Below, in pieces: positions 1 to 7,947 of a stretch of 64,000 nucleotides of DNA. Numbering within the stretch: position 1 is the first letter of the stretch; each line of letters begins with the position of its first letter. The DNA comes from JBJMLO01 sp045805265 (GTDB taxonomy: Bacteria > Actinomycetota > UBA4738 > JACQTL01), in the NCBI GenBank assembly GCA_045805265.1, contig JBJMLO010000030.1:248001-312000 (forward strand), in the 5' to 3' direction. The notes beneath the pieces are model-generated. The model made no database searches and was not told the DNA's origin. It saw nothing but the letters and a program-made list of their open reading frames with translations. Position numbers and translations under genes: made by a program.

Positions 1-213
1 GCGACCGCCGCCAAGGCCATCATCGGGCCGAAGTTCCGGGTGAGCCAGCAGCGGGGCGAGGTCGTCGAGACACCGCTCCCCGCCCTGGTCACGGCCACCG
101 TGCACCCCTCGTCGATCCTCCGCGCCGAGGACGACGAGGCGCGGGAGATCGCCTACGCGGCCTTCGTCCGCGACCTCGGCGTGGTGTCGCGCCTGCTCCG
201 CACGGCATCGTGA
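1..213 (+). CDS. UdgX-like uracil-DNA glycosylase, C-terminal end (5' partial)
   Basis: The reading frame is open from the first base and ends at TGA 211-213, leaving 70 residues. The motif 'HPSSILRA' (residues 35-42) is the histidine-containing motif of the uracil-DNA glycosylase superfamily. The opening stretch 'ATAAKAIIGPKFRV' resembles the C-terminal half of family 4/UdgX enzymes, which remove uracil from DNA. UdgX is common in actinobacteria and forms a covalent bond to DNA through a loop histidine, but that loop and the iron-sulfur cysteines lie outside the window. UdgX versus an ordinary family 4 enzyme therefore cannot be settled. It converges on the formyltransferase across about 76 bases. 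Confidence 0.75.
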   Translation, partial: ATAAKAIIGPKFRVSQQRGEVVETPLPALVTATVHPSSILRAEDDEAREIAYAAFVRDLGVVSRLLRTAS

Positions 214-289
214 ACCGCAGCCCGGGGTCGACCAGCCGGAACGAGGACAACTCGAGCGCGTCGTTCGCCGTCCCTGGACGCGGATCCGG

Positions 290-1198
290 CTACCCCTTGA
301 TCAGCCGGGCCAGCTCGCGGTAGTCCGCCATCCGGGCCAGGCGCCGGCCCCGGGCCCGTAGCGCGGCCACGTCCGACGACGACGGCCACGTGAAGTAGGA
401 GCGTGACGACAGGTCCTGCTCCCGCGCATCGGCCAGCGTCCCGGGCATCGCCTGGATGGCCGCCAGCAGCTCCTCGCCTCCGGCCCAGGCCAGGCGCAGC
501 TGCAGGCCCAGCATCGTCTCGTCGGAGCGGATCTCGATCTCGCGCCGGCGAAGGACCGGACCCACGTCGAGCTCAGGCGCCATCAGGTGCACGGTCAGTC
601 CGGTGCGCTCCTCCCCGTTTCGCAGGACCCAGAAGTACGGCGCGATGCCGGCGTACCTCGGCAGCAGCGCCCAGTGGATGTTCACCGCCGCGAGACGAGG
701 AATCCCCAGCAGCTCCTCCGAGATGCGCTGCGGCGTGGACACCGACAGCAGCACGTCCGGCCCGGCTCGGCGCAGGAACTCCCGGACCCGGTCGTCGTTG
801 GCGTTCCCGGCGGAGATCCACGGCGTCCCCGACGCCGCCGCCAGCCGGTCCAGGAACGCCGGCCGGCCGCTGACGACCGACACGGCCTGCGGGACCACCA
901 GCGTCCCCAGCTTGTGCCGGGCGTATCGGGATCCCGTCTTCCGTCCGATGCGCCACAGCCGGCCCGCCCGCCCGCCGGCGCCGGGCGGGATGCGGACCAG
1001 CACCGCGCCCACGACCCGGATGTCCAGCGAGCGGAACAGCGGGCGGAGCATCAGCGTCGAGAACGCGTTCCCGTTCGAGATCACCGCGACCCGGATCGGC
1101 TCGGCCGCATCCCGCCCGGCGGCCTCCCCGGACCGCTCCTCCCCCGTCGCCGCGTTCGGCCGGGCGCCGGCCAGACCGGCGGGCGTCGCCCCGGTCAT
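290..1198 (-). CDS. Formyltransferase (sugar or Met-tRNA type fold)
   Basis: 302 residues. After a poorly conserved N-terminus of about 34 residues, the chain enters a Formyl_trans_N fold ('IRVAVISNGNAFS'). It carries 'NIHWALLPRYAG' near residue 172, equivalent to the Asn-Ile-His loop that binds formyl-tetrahydrofolate, and 'ELDVGPVL' near 211 with the usual catalytic Asp. The ATG overlaps the TGA of the WecA-like gene (ATGA, 1195-1198), so it is the last gene of the polysaccharide operon. That position favours formylation of an amino-sugar nucleotide or a glycan over initiator tRNA, but this is inference from context. The C-terminal extension does not look like a tRNA-binding Fmt_C domain. 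Confidence 0.75.
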   Translation of the reverse strand: MTGATPAGLAGARPNAATGEERSGEAAGRDAAEPIRVAVISNGNAFSTLMLRPLFRSLDIRVVGAVLVRIPPGAGGRAGRLWRIGRKTGSRYARHKLGTLVVPQAVSVVSGRPAFLDRLAAASGTPWISAGNANDDRVREFLRRAGPDVLLSVSTPQRISEELLGIPRLAAVNIHWALLPRYAGIAPYFWVLRNGEERTGLTVHLMAPELDVGPVLRRREIEIRSDETMLGLQLRLAWAGGEELLAAIQAMPGTLADAREQDLSSRSYFTWPSSSDVAALRARGRRLARMADYRELARLIKG

Positions 1199-2226
1199 GC
1201 GACGGGCGCTTCCTGCCGGTAGGTCACGAAGCCGAACGCGAACAGCGCCCCGATCGCAGCCGCCCACACGATTCCCTGCACCACCAGGGCTCCGGTCGTC
1301 GACAGCCGGGCCGCGACCACGCCGGCCACGACCAGCGTGGCCTGCGCTGCTGCGCAGACGCCGAGCGTCCACCGCACCGACCGCCCGCGCGCCAGGAGCT
1401 GGTCGTACAGGTGACCGCGGTCGCCCCGGTGCAGTGGGACGCGCCCAACGACGCGGCGCGCCAGCGCCAGCACGAGATCGACGAGGAACAGCCCCAGGCA
1501 ACCAGCGGCGCCGGCGAGCTCCGGGACGCTCCGGCCTGCCTGCAGGACGGCGACGGCAAGCGCCGCCCCGACGAAGTACGAGCCGTTGTCGCCGAGGAAC
1601 AGCCGCGCCGGCGGAAGGTTGTGGATCAGGAAGCCCACGACTGCCCCGGCCAGGCAGGCCGCCACGAGGCCGGGGTGGTGGTCGGTCTCGGTGATCGCGA
1701 TGACGACGATCCCCGCCCCGCTCAGGAGGGCCAGGCTCCCGGCCAGCCCGTCCATCCCGTCCACCATGTTCACCGCGTTGAGCGCCGCGGCGTACAGCAC
1801 CACGGCCCCGGCCGCGTACACGAAGCCCGCCGGGGAATCCCAGACCCCGATGTCCAGGCCCGACACCATGACCGCACCGAGGCCGACCTGGACCGCCAGC
1901 CGGGCCACCGCGGGCACCCGCAGCGCGTCGTCGGCGAGTCCGAGCGCCGCCGCTCCGAACACCGCCGCCGTCACCCCCGCCCGAAGCGGCCATCCCCGCG
2001 TCGCCACGCCGGCCGCCACGCCCGCCGCGACCGTCAGCCCTCCCAGGTAGGAGACGGCCCGCGCGTGCGGCTTCAACGAGGCGTCGGGGTGATCGAGGGC
2101 GCCCAGCCCGGGCCCGACGAGGCGTGCCGCGTAGCCCAGCGCGATGGCGACGGGAGCGGCCACCGCCGCCTGGATCCACGCCGGCTGGAGCCTGGGCGGC
2201 CTCGGCACGAAAGGAATCCCGATCAC
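1195..2226 (-). CDS. WecA/MraY-family polyprenyl-phosphate sugar-1-phosphate transferase
   Basis: 343-residue multi-pass membrane protein that would load the first sugar phosphate onto undecaprenyl phosphate at the inner face of the membrane. Family signatures are present: 'NAVNMVDGMDGLAG' (about residues 151-164), 'LFLGDNGSYFVG' (about 208) and the cytoplasmic loop 'DRGHLYDQL' (about 270). The Asp residues of these loops bind Mg2+ and substrate. GTG start at 2226 overlaps the stop of the upstream glycosyltransferase (GTGA). MraY is normally in the division/cell-wall cluster; here the glycan-cluster context favours a WecA/TagO-like role, initiating an exopolysaccharide or teichoic/arabinogalactan-type polymer. 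Confidence 0.85.
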   Translation of the reverse strand: MIGIPFVPRPPRLQPAWIQAAVAAPVAIALGYAARLVGPGLGALDHPDASLKPHARAVSYLGGLTVAAGVAAGVATRGWPLRAGVTAAVFGAAALGLADDALRVPAVARLAVQVGLGAVMVSGLDIGVWDSPAGFVYAAGAVVLYAAALNAVNMVDGMDGLAGSLALLSGAGIVVIAITETDHHPGLVAACLAGAVVGFLIHNLPPARLFLGDNGSYFVGAALAVAVLQAGRSVPELAGAAGCLGLFLVDLVLALARRVVGRVPLHRGDRGHLYDQLLARGRSVRWTLGVCAAAQATLVVAGVVAARLSTTGALVVQGIVWAAAIGALFAFGFVTYRQEAPVA

Positions 2227-3416
2227 CGGGGGCTCCGGCCGAGCAGGCGGCGGTAGACCTCGAGCGTCCGTTGCACCACGCGTTCCTCGTCGAAGTGCTC
2301 CACCATCCGGGCCCGGCCGGCGGCGCCGAACCGCTCGCGCTCCCCGGGATCGGCCACCAGCCGGGCGATGGCCGCGCCCAGCGCCCCGGGCTGCCTGGCG
2401 GGAACCAGCAGGCCCGTCACCCCGTCCCGGACCACCTCGCGGCACCCCCGGATGTCGGTGGCCACGGCCGCGCGGCGCATGGCCTGCGCCTCGATCAGCG
2501 ACCGGGGAACGCCCTCGCGGTGCGACGCCAGGACGAACAGGTCGAACGCCATGTAGGCCGCCGGCATGTCCCGACCCTCGCCGTGGAACACCACGCCGTC
2601 GGCCCGCGCCCGCTCCACCAGCCCGGGATCCAGGCGGTCGGACTTCGACGGCTCGTCCGGCCCGACCACGACGAACAGGGCCTCCGGGTGGCCCGCGCGG
2701 ACCGACCGGGCGGCGGCGAACAGCTCCGGGTACCCCTTCTCCGCGACCAGCCGGCCGACCGTCCCCACGACCACCGTTCCGTCCTCCGCGCCCCACCCCT
2801 TGCGCACGACGGAGACCGTCTCGGCGTCGACGGCCCCGGGGTCGAACCGGGCGAGGTCGACGCCGTTCCCCAGCCAGGTCGCCCGGCTCCGCGGCACCAG
2901 CCGGCGCTCCACGGCCCACTCGAAGTCCTCGTGGCTCTGGAACAGCTCGTGGTCGGAGAACCGGAACGCGCCGCGCTCGGCCGCCGAGATCAGCGACCGC
3001 CGGATCCGCGGCAGCGCCGGGTTCGCGTACAGCCCGTGCACGGTGTTCACGACCGCCGGCACGCGCGCCATCCGAGCCGCCACCCGCCCGAGCACCCCGC
3101 TCTTGGGGTTGTGGGTGTGCACGACGTCCGGCCGCTCCCGCCGGAACAGCCGGACCAGCTCCCACAGCGCGACCGCATCCCGGCCCGGCGTCCAGTTCCT
3201 GCCGAGCGACCGCACGGCGTGATGGCGCAGCCCCAGTGCCTCGAGCTCCCGGACGTACGGTCCCGGGGCCGAGGCCCCCGAGACGTCGAACCCCTCCTCG
3301 GCGAACCGGTCCAGCTGGTGGGCCAGCAGGACCTTCAGCGACATGTCGATCGTCGTGAGATGGAGCAACCGGGGTCGCGCCCGAACGGCCGTCGCGACGG
3401 TCACGGTGGCGACCAC
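2223..3416 (-). CDS. Glycosyltransferase family 4
   Basis: 397 residues with a two-Rossmann GT-B layout. The N-terminal acceptor domain has 'HLTTIDMSLKVLL' and 'DVVHTHNPKSGVLG' (near residue 100). The donor domain has 'GTVGRLVAEKGYPEL' and the EX7E-type region 'SHREGVPRSLIEAQAM' (near 300). These are the marks of WbnK/PglA-like GT4 enzymes that add sugars to lipid-linked intermediates on the cytosolic side. GTG start at 3416; an ATG further in would cut off the first beta strand. It lies 13 bases after the deacetylase and overlaps the WecA-like gene by four bases, so it is co-transcribed with both. Confidence 0.85.
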   Translation of the reverse strand: MVATVTVATAVRARPRLLHLTTIDMSLKVLLAHQLDRFAEEGFDVSGASAPGPYVRELEALGLRHHAVRSLGRNWTPGRDAVALWELVRLFRRERPDVVHTHNPKSGVLGRVAARMARVPAVVNTVHGLYANPALPRIRRSLISAAERGAFRFSDHELFQSHEDFEWAVERRLVPRSRATWLGNGVDLARFDPGAVDAETVSVVRKGWGAEDGTVVVGTVGRLVAEKGYPELFAAARSVRAGHPEALFVVVGPDEPSKSDRLDPGLVERARADGVVFHGEGRDMPAAYMAFDLFVLASHREGVPRSLIEAQAMRRAAVATDIRGCREVVRDGVTGLLVPARQPGALGAAIARLVADPGERERFGAAGRARMVEHFDEERVVQRTLEVYRRLLGRSPR

Positions 3417-3429
3417 CCACAGCCGGCCG

Positions 3430-4257
3430 TCACGGCGACCGCCGCAGCCGGTCGTACAACCGGTCCTCCAACGGCGCGATCCCCGCCAGCCGCCGGCGGA
3501 AGAAGAAGAGCCCGTCGCTCGCCCGGACCGGCGTCCTGGCGAGCGTGTGCCGCAGCACCCGGCCCGGGACGTTCCTCGCCCCGCCCGCCGCCAACGCCCA
3601 TCGGTACCGGCGGGCCACGACCGTCTCGTTCCCCACCACGGCCCGAGGGTAGGCGAACATCTCGGCCTCGACGCCCGCGCGCCGGCGGAGCACCTCGTTG
3701 GACCGGTCGCACTCCTCCTCCGCCTCGGCGACGCTCAGGCGGTCGAACTCCCGGTGGGTGTGGCTGTGCGATCCGAGCTCCACGAGCCCCGTGGCCGCCA
3801 TCTCCCCCACCTCGTCCCACCCGAGCGGTTCCACGACGTGTCCCGGCCCCGCCGCCCCGGGCCGGATCGGCGCGGGAAGCTCACCCTCCAGGAACCCGGT
3901 CGCCAGGAACAGCGCCGCCGGCAGCTGGAGGTCCCGGAGCACCGGCCACGCCCGCCGGTACACGTCGCGGTACCCGTCGTCGAACGTGATCGCGACGAGG
4001 TCGCGCCGCAGTCCCCCTTCCAGCCGCTCGAGGCCCTCCCGCAGCCCGACTACCGCCGCGTTCGCCGACAGCCACTCCATCTGCCCGCGGAACGTCCGAA
4101 CCGGCATGTCCATCTCCCGCCCCATGCCGGCCCCCACCCGGTGATAGATCAGGACGGTCAGGCCGGGTTCGGCCGTTCGGCGGGCGGTGGCGGGGCCGAG
4201 CAGGGCCAGCTTCACCGCCTTCTTCGCCACGGCCGCGGCGGCGAAGCGCGCGCTCAC
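3430..4257 (-). CDS. Polysaccharide deacetylase family protein
   Basis: 275 residues with the NodB homology fold. 'LIYHRVGAG' near the start, 'ITFDDGYRDVYRRAW' (about residue 90, catalytic base and metal Asp) and 'LGSHSHTHREFD' (about 165, metal-binding His pair) are all visible. It should remove N-acetyl groups from a polysaccharide or its lipid-linked precursor. A short hydrophobic or basic N-terminus precedes the domain, without a clear signal peptide. GTG start overlaps the TGA of the polymerase-like gene (GTGA 4254-4257). It sits inside the exopolysaccharide operon. Confidence 0.83.
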   Translation of the reverse strand: MSARFAAAAVAKKAVKLALLGPATARRTAEPGLTVLIYHRVGAGMGREMDMPVRTFRGQMEWLSANAAVVGLREGLERLEGGLRRDLVAITFDDGYRDVYRRAWPVLRDLQLPAALFLATGFLEGELPAPIRPGAAGPGHVVEPLGWDEVGEMAATGLVELGSHSHTHREFDRLSVAEAEEECDRSNEVLRRRAGVEAEMFAYPRAVVGNETVVARRYRWALAAGGARNVPGRVLRHTLARTPVRASDGLFFFRRRLAGIAPLEDRLYDRLRRSP

Positions 4258-5657
4258 CCGGGGGCAGCCGCCGGCACCGGCTCCTCCTGCGACGCGTCCG
4301 GGACGCGGCCGACCAGCGTGAAGTCGGGCCGGGCGGGAGGGGCGCGCCGCGGTTTGGCGACCATGCAGATCAGCATGAACATGAACGGCAGCACCTGCGT
4401 CCGCTGCCGGGCGAGCAGGCCGAAGTTCGACAGCGAGGACAGGATCACGGAGAACGCCAGGAACGCCGCGCCCGCGAACAGGACCATGGCGTTGTCCCGC
4501 CACCGCCGGATCCCCCGCCAGATCTGCCGCCACCGCGCCAGGATCAGCAGGGCCAGGAACACGCCCTCCAACGAGGTCAGCTTGGGGAACAGGCCACCCG
4601 CCTCCCACGCGAACGGCCGGAAGTTCGCCGTGACGACGGCGGCCGGCAGTCCCGTGGGCGACAACGCGTTGGGGGGCGTGAAGTTCGATCCGCTCTCCCC
4701 CGTGTTGAACTCCGTCGACCGGTTCGCCTGGAAGGCCTCGATGGCGTTCGAGTTCCCCAGGTAGGTCGCCGTGTGGGTGATCGTGAAGAACGCGATCCCG
4801 GACAGCAGCGGAACGATCACCAGCCAGCTCAGCAGCGTGACGTGGGGCGAGTGACGCCGCGTCGGCCGCAACAGATACGCCGCCGTGGCGGCCACGACGA
4901 GCGCCGTCGCGATCGGCGGGCGGACCATGAAGGCTCCCGCCAGCCCCACGACCGCAGGGACCGACCCCCGCAGCAGCTCGCCGTGGAACCAACGGGCGAA
5001 CCCGTACACCGCGAGGCCCAGGAACATCACCACCAGCGAGTCCTTGCCGAGGCTCGACGGCCAGTACCACATCGACGGCAGGAAGAAGATCAGCACGGCG
5101 AACAAGCGGTGGTCGCCCTCAGGGAACGCCAGGCGGAAGGCCTTGTAGAAGAACCACCCGCCGACGAACGCCAGCGCGGAGTGCACCACGAAGCCGCCGA
5201 GCAGGGTCGATCCGATGATCGCGAACAGGATCCCGGTCGTCCAGTTCACGAAGGGGGTGCCGAAGTACGGGCTCGGCAGCTCGGGGAACTGCAGCGACCG
5301 GAACGCCGGCGCGAAGATCTTGCCGGCGCCGTAGTACCCGTTCGCGTCGGCCACGCCGTGATAGACGGCCTGGATGATGAAGAACCGGAACAGGCTCCCG
5401 ATCAGGTGCGCCGCCAGCGCCGTGGCCACGAACCCCACCCCCAGGGAGCCGTCGCGGGCCACCGCCCGGGGCAGCACGAAGGCCGCGGTGATGGCGACCA
5501 GGGCCACGGTGACGATGTACATCTGGCCCTCGAACCCGGACCGGCTCACGGCCACGACCGCGCCTGTCGTCGCGGCCAGGACGGCGAGCCACAGGGCGAC
5601 GATCCGGGGTGCAGGGCCCGATCGCGGGAGGACGAGCTGGGACGCCACGGCGGTCAT
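4254..5657 (-). CDS. Multi-pass membrane protein, possible polysaccharide polymerase (Wzy-like)
   Basis: 467 residues with roughly ten hydrophobic segments and a long polar loop (about residues 290-360). It contains 'SSLGKDSLVVMFLGLAVYGF', a Gly-Lys-Asp element often seen in O-antigen-polymerase-like and EpsG-like proteins. The gene lies in a cluster that has an initiating transferase, glycosyltransferases and a Wzz/BY-kinase but no other candidate polymerase. It may therefore be the Wzy-type polymerase, though this assignment rests on topology and context only. ATG start at 5657. The flippase (Wzx) is not visible in the window. Confidence 0.6.
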   Translation of the reverse strand: MTAVASQLVLPRSGPAPRIVALWLAVLAATTGAVVAVSRSGFEGQMYIVTVALVAITAAFVLPRAVARDGSLGVGFVATALAAHLIGSLFRFFIIQAVYHGVADANGYYGAGKIFAPAFRSLQFPELPSPYFGTPFVNWTTGILFAIIGSTLLGGFVVHSALAFVGGWFFYKAFRLAFPEGDHRLFAVLIFFLPSMWYWPSSLGKDSLVVMFLGLAVYGFARWFHGELLRGSVPAVVGLAGAFMVRPPIATALVVAATAAYLLRPTRRHSPHVTLLSWLVIVPLLSGIAFFTITHTATYLGNSNAIEAFQANRSTEFNTGESGSNFTPPNALSPTGLPAAVVTANFRPFAWEAGGLFPKLTSLEGVFLALLILARWRQIWRGIRRWRDNAMVLFAGAAFLAFSVILSSLSNFGLLARQRTQVLPFMFMLICMVAKPRRAPPARPDFTLVGRVPDASQEEPVPAAAPG

Positions 5658-5692
5658 GCTACCGGCCCGGGCCTCCCCGGACGCGGAAGCGA

Positions 5693-5739
5693 GGTCGCCA
5701 GTCGCGGTCGCGCCGGTCGCGATCGCGGTTCGCGGTCGC
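5693..5739. repeat. Degenerate GGTCGC(G) short repeats in an intergenic gap
   Basis: The about 100-base gap between the GNAT stop and the membrane-protein start holds several copies of GGTCGC or a one-base variant (starting at 5693, 5700, 5706, 5715 and 5734). Spacing is irregular, so this may be simple-sequence drift. It is the only sizeable break in an otherwise overlapping operon and could hold an internal promoter, although no clear -10 is seen. Confidence 0.3.
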
Positions 5740-5756
5740 CGTCCAGCGACCGGGGC

Positions 5757-6782
5757 TCAGAACAGCTCCAGGTCGCCCAGGGACAGGGCCCAGGACGCCG
5801 GCAGGGCCGGATCGGGCCCCGGCGCGATCCGCGGCCCCTCCACCGGCCGGACGACGAACGTCATGCCCGCGCGGGGCAGGCGCCGGTAGCCAGCCGATCG
5901 CAGCACCGGCCGCACCGGCGCGGCCGGGCCGAAGTGTGCCACCGCGTGGTCGGCGCCCACCGCCCGGGGCACGACGCGCAGGAGGCCGGCCAAATCGTCC
6001 TCCGCTCCGATCGCGTCGCACACCACCGCCTCGGTGAGCGACCCCCGGGCCCGCACCCGGACGACGACCAGGGCACGAAGCGGGTCGCCGGCGGCCAGCG
6101 CGTGATAGGGGACCGGGCCGTCGGAGTACCGCCACCGCAGGAACTCCATCGTGCGGGCGGTGGCCAGGCCGCCCGGAGGCACACCGGACGCGACCAGCCG
6201 CTCCACTCCCGGACGGGACAGCGCCGCTTCGGCCGTCGCGACCGTCCGGCCCCCCGCGCCGGCGGGGGCGACGGCCGGGCCGCTCCGGAGGTCCCGCCGG
6301 GCGGCAGCACCCGCGAGCCGGACCGGATTGCGGACCCGGAGCCACATGGGCCATCGTGCGACCTCGCGCCACCCCAGCTTCTGGTACCCCGGCAGGCTGC
6401 TCCGGTTGGGGGTGTTGAACACCAGGACGACGCCGTCCTCGCGGCACCGATCGAGCGCGGCCCGGGTCAGCGACGAGAACACTCCCCGCCGCCGGACCTC
6501 CGGGGCCGTCGCGGTGTCGACGGCCCGCGCCGCGGCGACCTCGACGCCGCCCGGCCCCCGCAGGCGCCACCGCATGAGCGTCCGGACCCCGACCAGCCGC
6601 CCCCGCTCCTCCGCGACCAGCGCGACCGATCGCCCCGCCGGGTTGCGGAGGTGCTTCCACTCGAACAGCTCACGCCGGTCCACCCCGCCCGGCGCGGGGC
6701 CCAGGGCCCGGCGCAGCAGCTCGACCACGGCGTCGACGTCGCCGTCGTCCATCGGCCGGATGACGGCCGGCGGGTCAGTCAC
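5757..6782 (-). CDS. GNAT-family acetyltransferase in the glycan cluster
   Basis: 341 residues. The first half is a GNAT fold: 'VIRPMDDGDVDAVVELLRRA', then 'AVDTATAPEVRRRGVFSSL' (acetyl-CoA pyrophosphate loop of the R/QxxGxG/A type) and 'VVLVFNTPNRSSLPGYQKLG'. The second half (after about residue 190) is a less conserved domain of similar size, reminiscent of double-GNAT or Eis-like enzymes. GTG start at 6782 overlaps the stop of the GT4 gene by eight bases. GNATs in polysaccharide loci often acetylate amino sugars, but the substrate here is unknown. Confidence 0.72.
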   Translation of the reverse strand: MTDPPAVIRPMDDGDVDAVVELLRRALGPAPGGVDRRELFEWKHLRNPAGRSVALVAEERGRLVGVRTLMRWRLRGPGGVEVAAARAVDTATAPEVRRRGVFSSLTRAALDRCREDGVVLVFNTPNRSSLPGYQKLGWREVARWPMWLRVRNPVRLAGAAARRDLRSGPAVAPAGAGGRTVATAEAALSRPGVERLVASGVPPGGLATARTMEFLRWRYSDGPVPYHALAAGDPLRALVVVRVRARGSLTEAVVCDAIGAEDDLAGLLRVVPRAVGADHAVAHFGPAAPVRPVLRSAGYRRLPRAGMTFVVRPVEGPRIAPGPDPALPASWALSLGDLELF

Positions 6783-7947
6783 CCGGCGCGCGCCCCGCGG
6801 ACTGCCGGCGGAGCACCGCCTCGTACACCGCCTCCATGCCGCGGACCATCGCCTCGACCGAGAACCGCTCGGCGGTCGCGCGGGCCCGCTCCCCCATCGC
6901 CCGCCGCCGGTCCGGATCACGCGCCAGCTCCACGAGCGCCGCCGCGAGCGAGTCGGGGTCGGCGGGCGGCACGACCATCGCGTCCTCGCCGGAGGTCGCA
7001 ACCTCCCGGACCCCCCCCACGGCAGTCGCCACCGAGGGCAGCCCGACCGCCATCGCTTCCAGGAGCGACACGGGCATCCCCTCGAACCTGGACGGGAGGC
7101 AGTAGACGTCGAAGGCCGGCATGAGCGACACCGCGTCCGGCCGGTAGCCCGCAAGTGTGACGGAATCCTCCAGCCCGAGGCGGCCGATCTCGGCCCGCAC
7201 CGGCTCGGGATCGATGGCGAGGCCGACGAACACGAACCGGGCCCCCGGACACGCGTCGACGACCCGACGAGCCGCCCTGACCAGGCCCACGTGGTCCTTC
7301 TTCGCCGTGATCCCCCCGACGGTCCCTACGACCAGGGCGTCACCCGCCAACCCGAGCGCCGTGCGGGCCTCGGCCCTGGGCAGCGCCGAGCGGCGGATGC
7401 CCCCGGCATCCACGCCGTTGGGGATCACTGTGACCTCCGGCGCCCGCGCCCGGATCGAAGCGGCAACAGCGCCCGAGACCGCGATCGCCGCGTCGTTCCA
7501 GGCGAACGTCCGGGCGTTCAGCCGCCGGGTCACGGGCCGGTACCGGTCCCACGTGTTGTGCTCGGTGTAGACGACGGCCGGGCGACCGGCGCCCATTCGC
7601 CGGGCCGCCATGCGGGCGCCCACGCCGGCCGCGGGCAGGTGGGCGTGGACGACGTCGTGGCCGCCCCGGTCCAGCACCGACCGCAGCCCCCGGACCCAGG
7701 AGGGGTCCCACACCCGCCGGACGTCCAGGCAGCGCACCGGGATCCCCGCGGCCTCCAGGTCGGCGGCCAGGTGGTCCTTCCACGGCAGGAGGTAGCAGGC
7801 GGACACGTCGAACCGGTCGCGATTGACGTGGGGGGCGGCGGCGACCAGCAGCCGCTCGGCGCCGCCCGGTCCGAGACCGGTGATCAACCACAGGACACGG
7901 ACGCGGCCATCGGGGGAGGCGGAACGGCCGGGCGGCCGGGGGCTCAC
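6775..7947 (-). CDS. Glycosyltransferase family 4
   Basis: 390 residues. 'LITGLGPGGAERLLVAAAP' is the glycine-rich N-terminal signature of GT4 enzymes of the WcaL/RfaG type. It is followed by 'DVVHAHLPAAGVGARMAARR', the donor-domain entry 'VGTVGGITAKKDH' and 'SRFEGMPVSLLEAMAVGLP' (the EX7E nucleotide-sugar motif). Expected role: transfer of a hexose from an NDP-sugar to the growing lipid-linked repeat unit. GTG start overlaps the TGA of the BY-kinase gene (GTGA 7944-7947); it is the second gene of the operon. Confidence 0.87.
   Translation of the reverse strand: MSPRPPGRSASPDGRVRVLWLITGLGPGGAERLLVAAAPHVNRDRFDVSACYLLPWKDHLAADLEAAGIPVRCLDVRRVWDPSWVRGLRSVLDRGGHDVVHAHLPAAGVGARMAARRMGAGRPAVVYTEHNTWDRYRPVTRRLNARTFAWNDAAIAVSGAVAASIRARAPEVTVIPNGVDAGGIRRSALPRAEARTALGLAGDALVVGTVGGITAKKDHVGLVRAARRVVDACPGARFVFVGLAIDPEPVRAEIGRLGLEDSVTLAGYRPDAVSLMPAFDVYCLPSRFEGMPVSLLEAMAVGLPSVATAVGGVREVATSGEDAMVVPPADPDSLAAALVELARDPDRRRAMGERARATAERFSVEAMVRGMEAVYEAVLRRQSAGRAPGD

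Noticed and set aside
5693..5739. GGTCGC repeats considered as a CRISPR or iteron array
   Set aside because: Units are six to seven bases with irregular spacing and no spacers; too short and degenerate for either.
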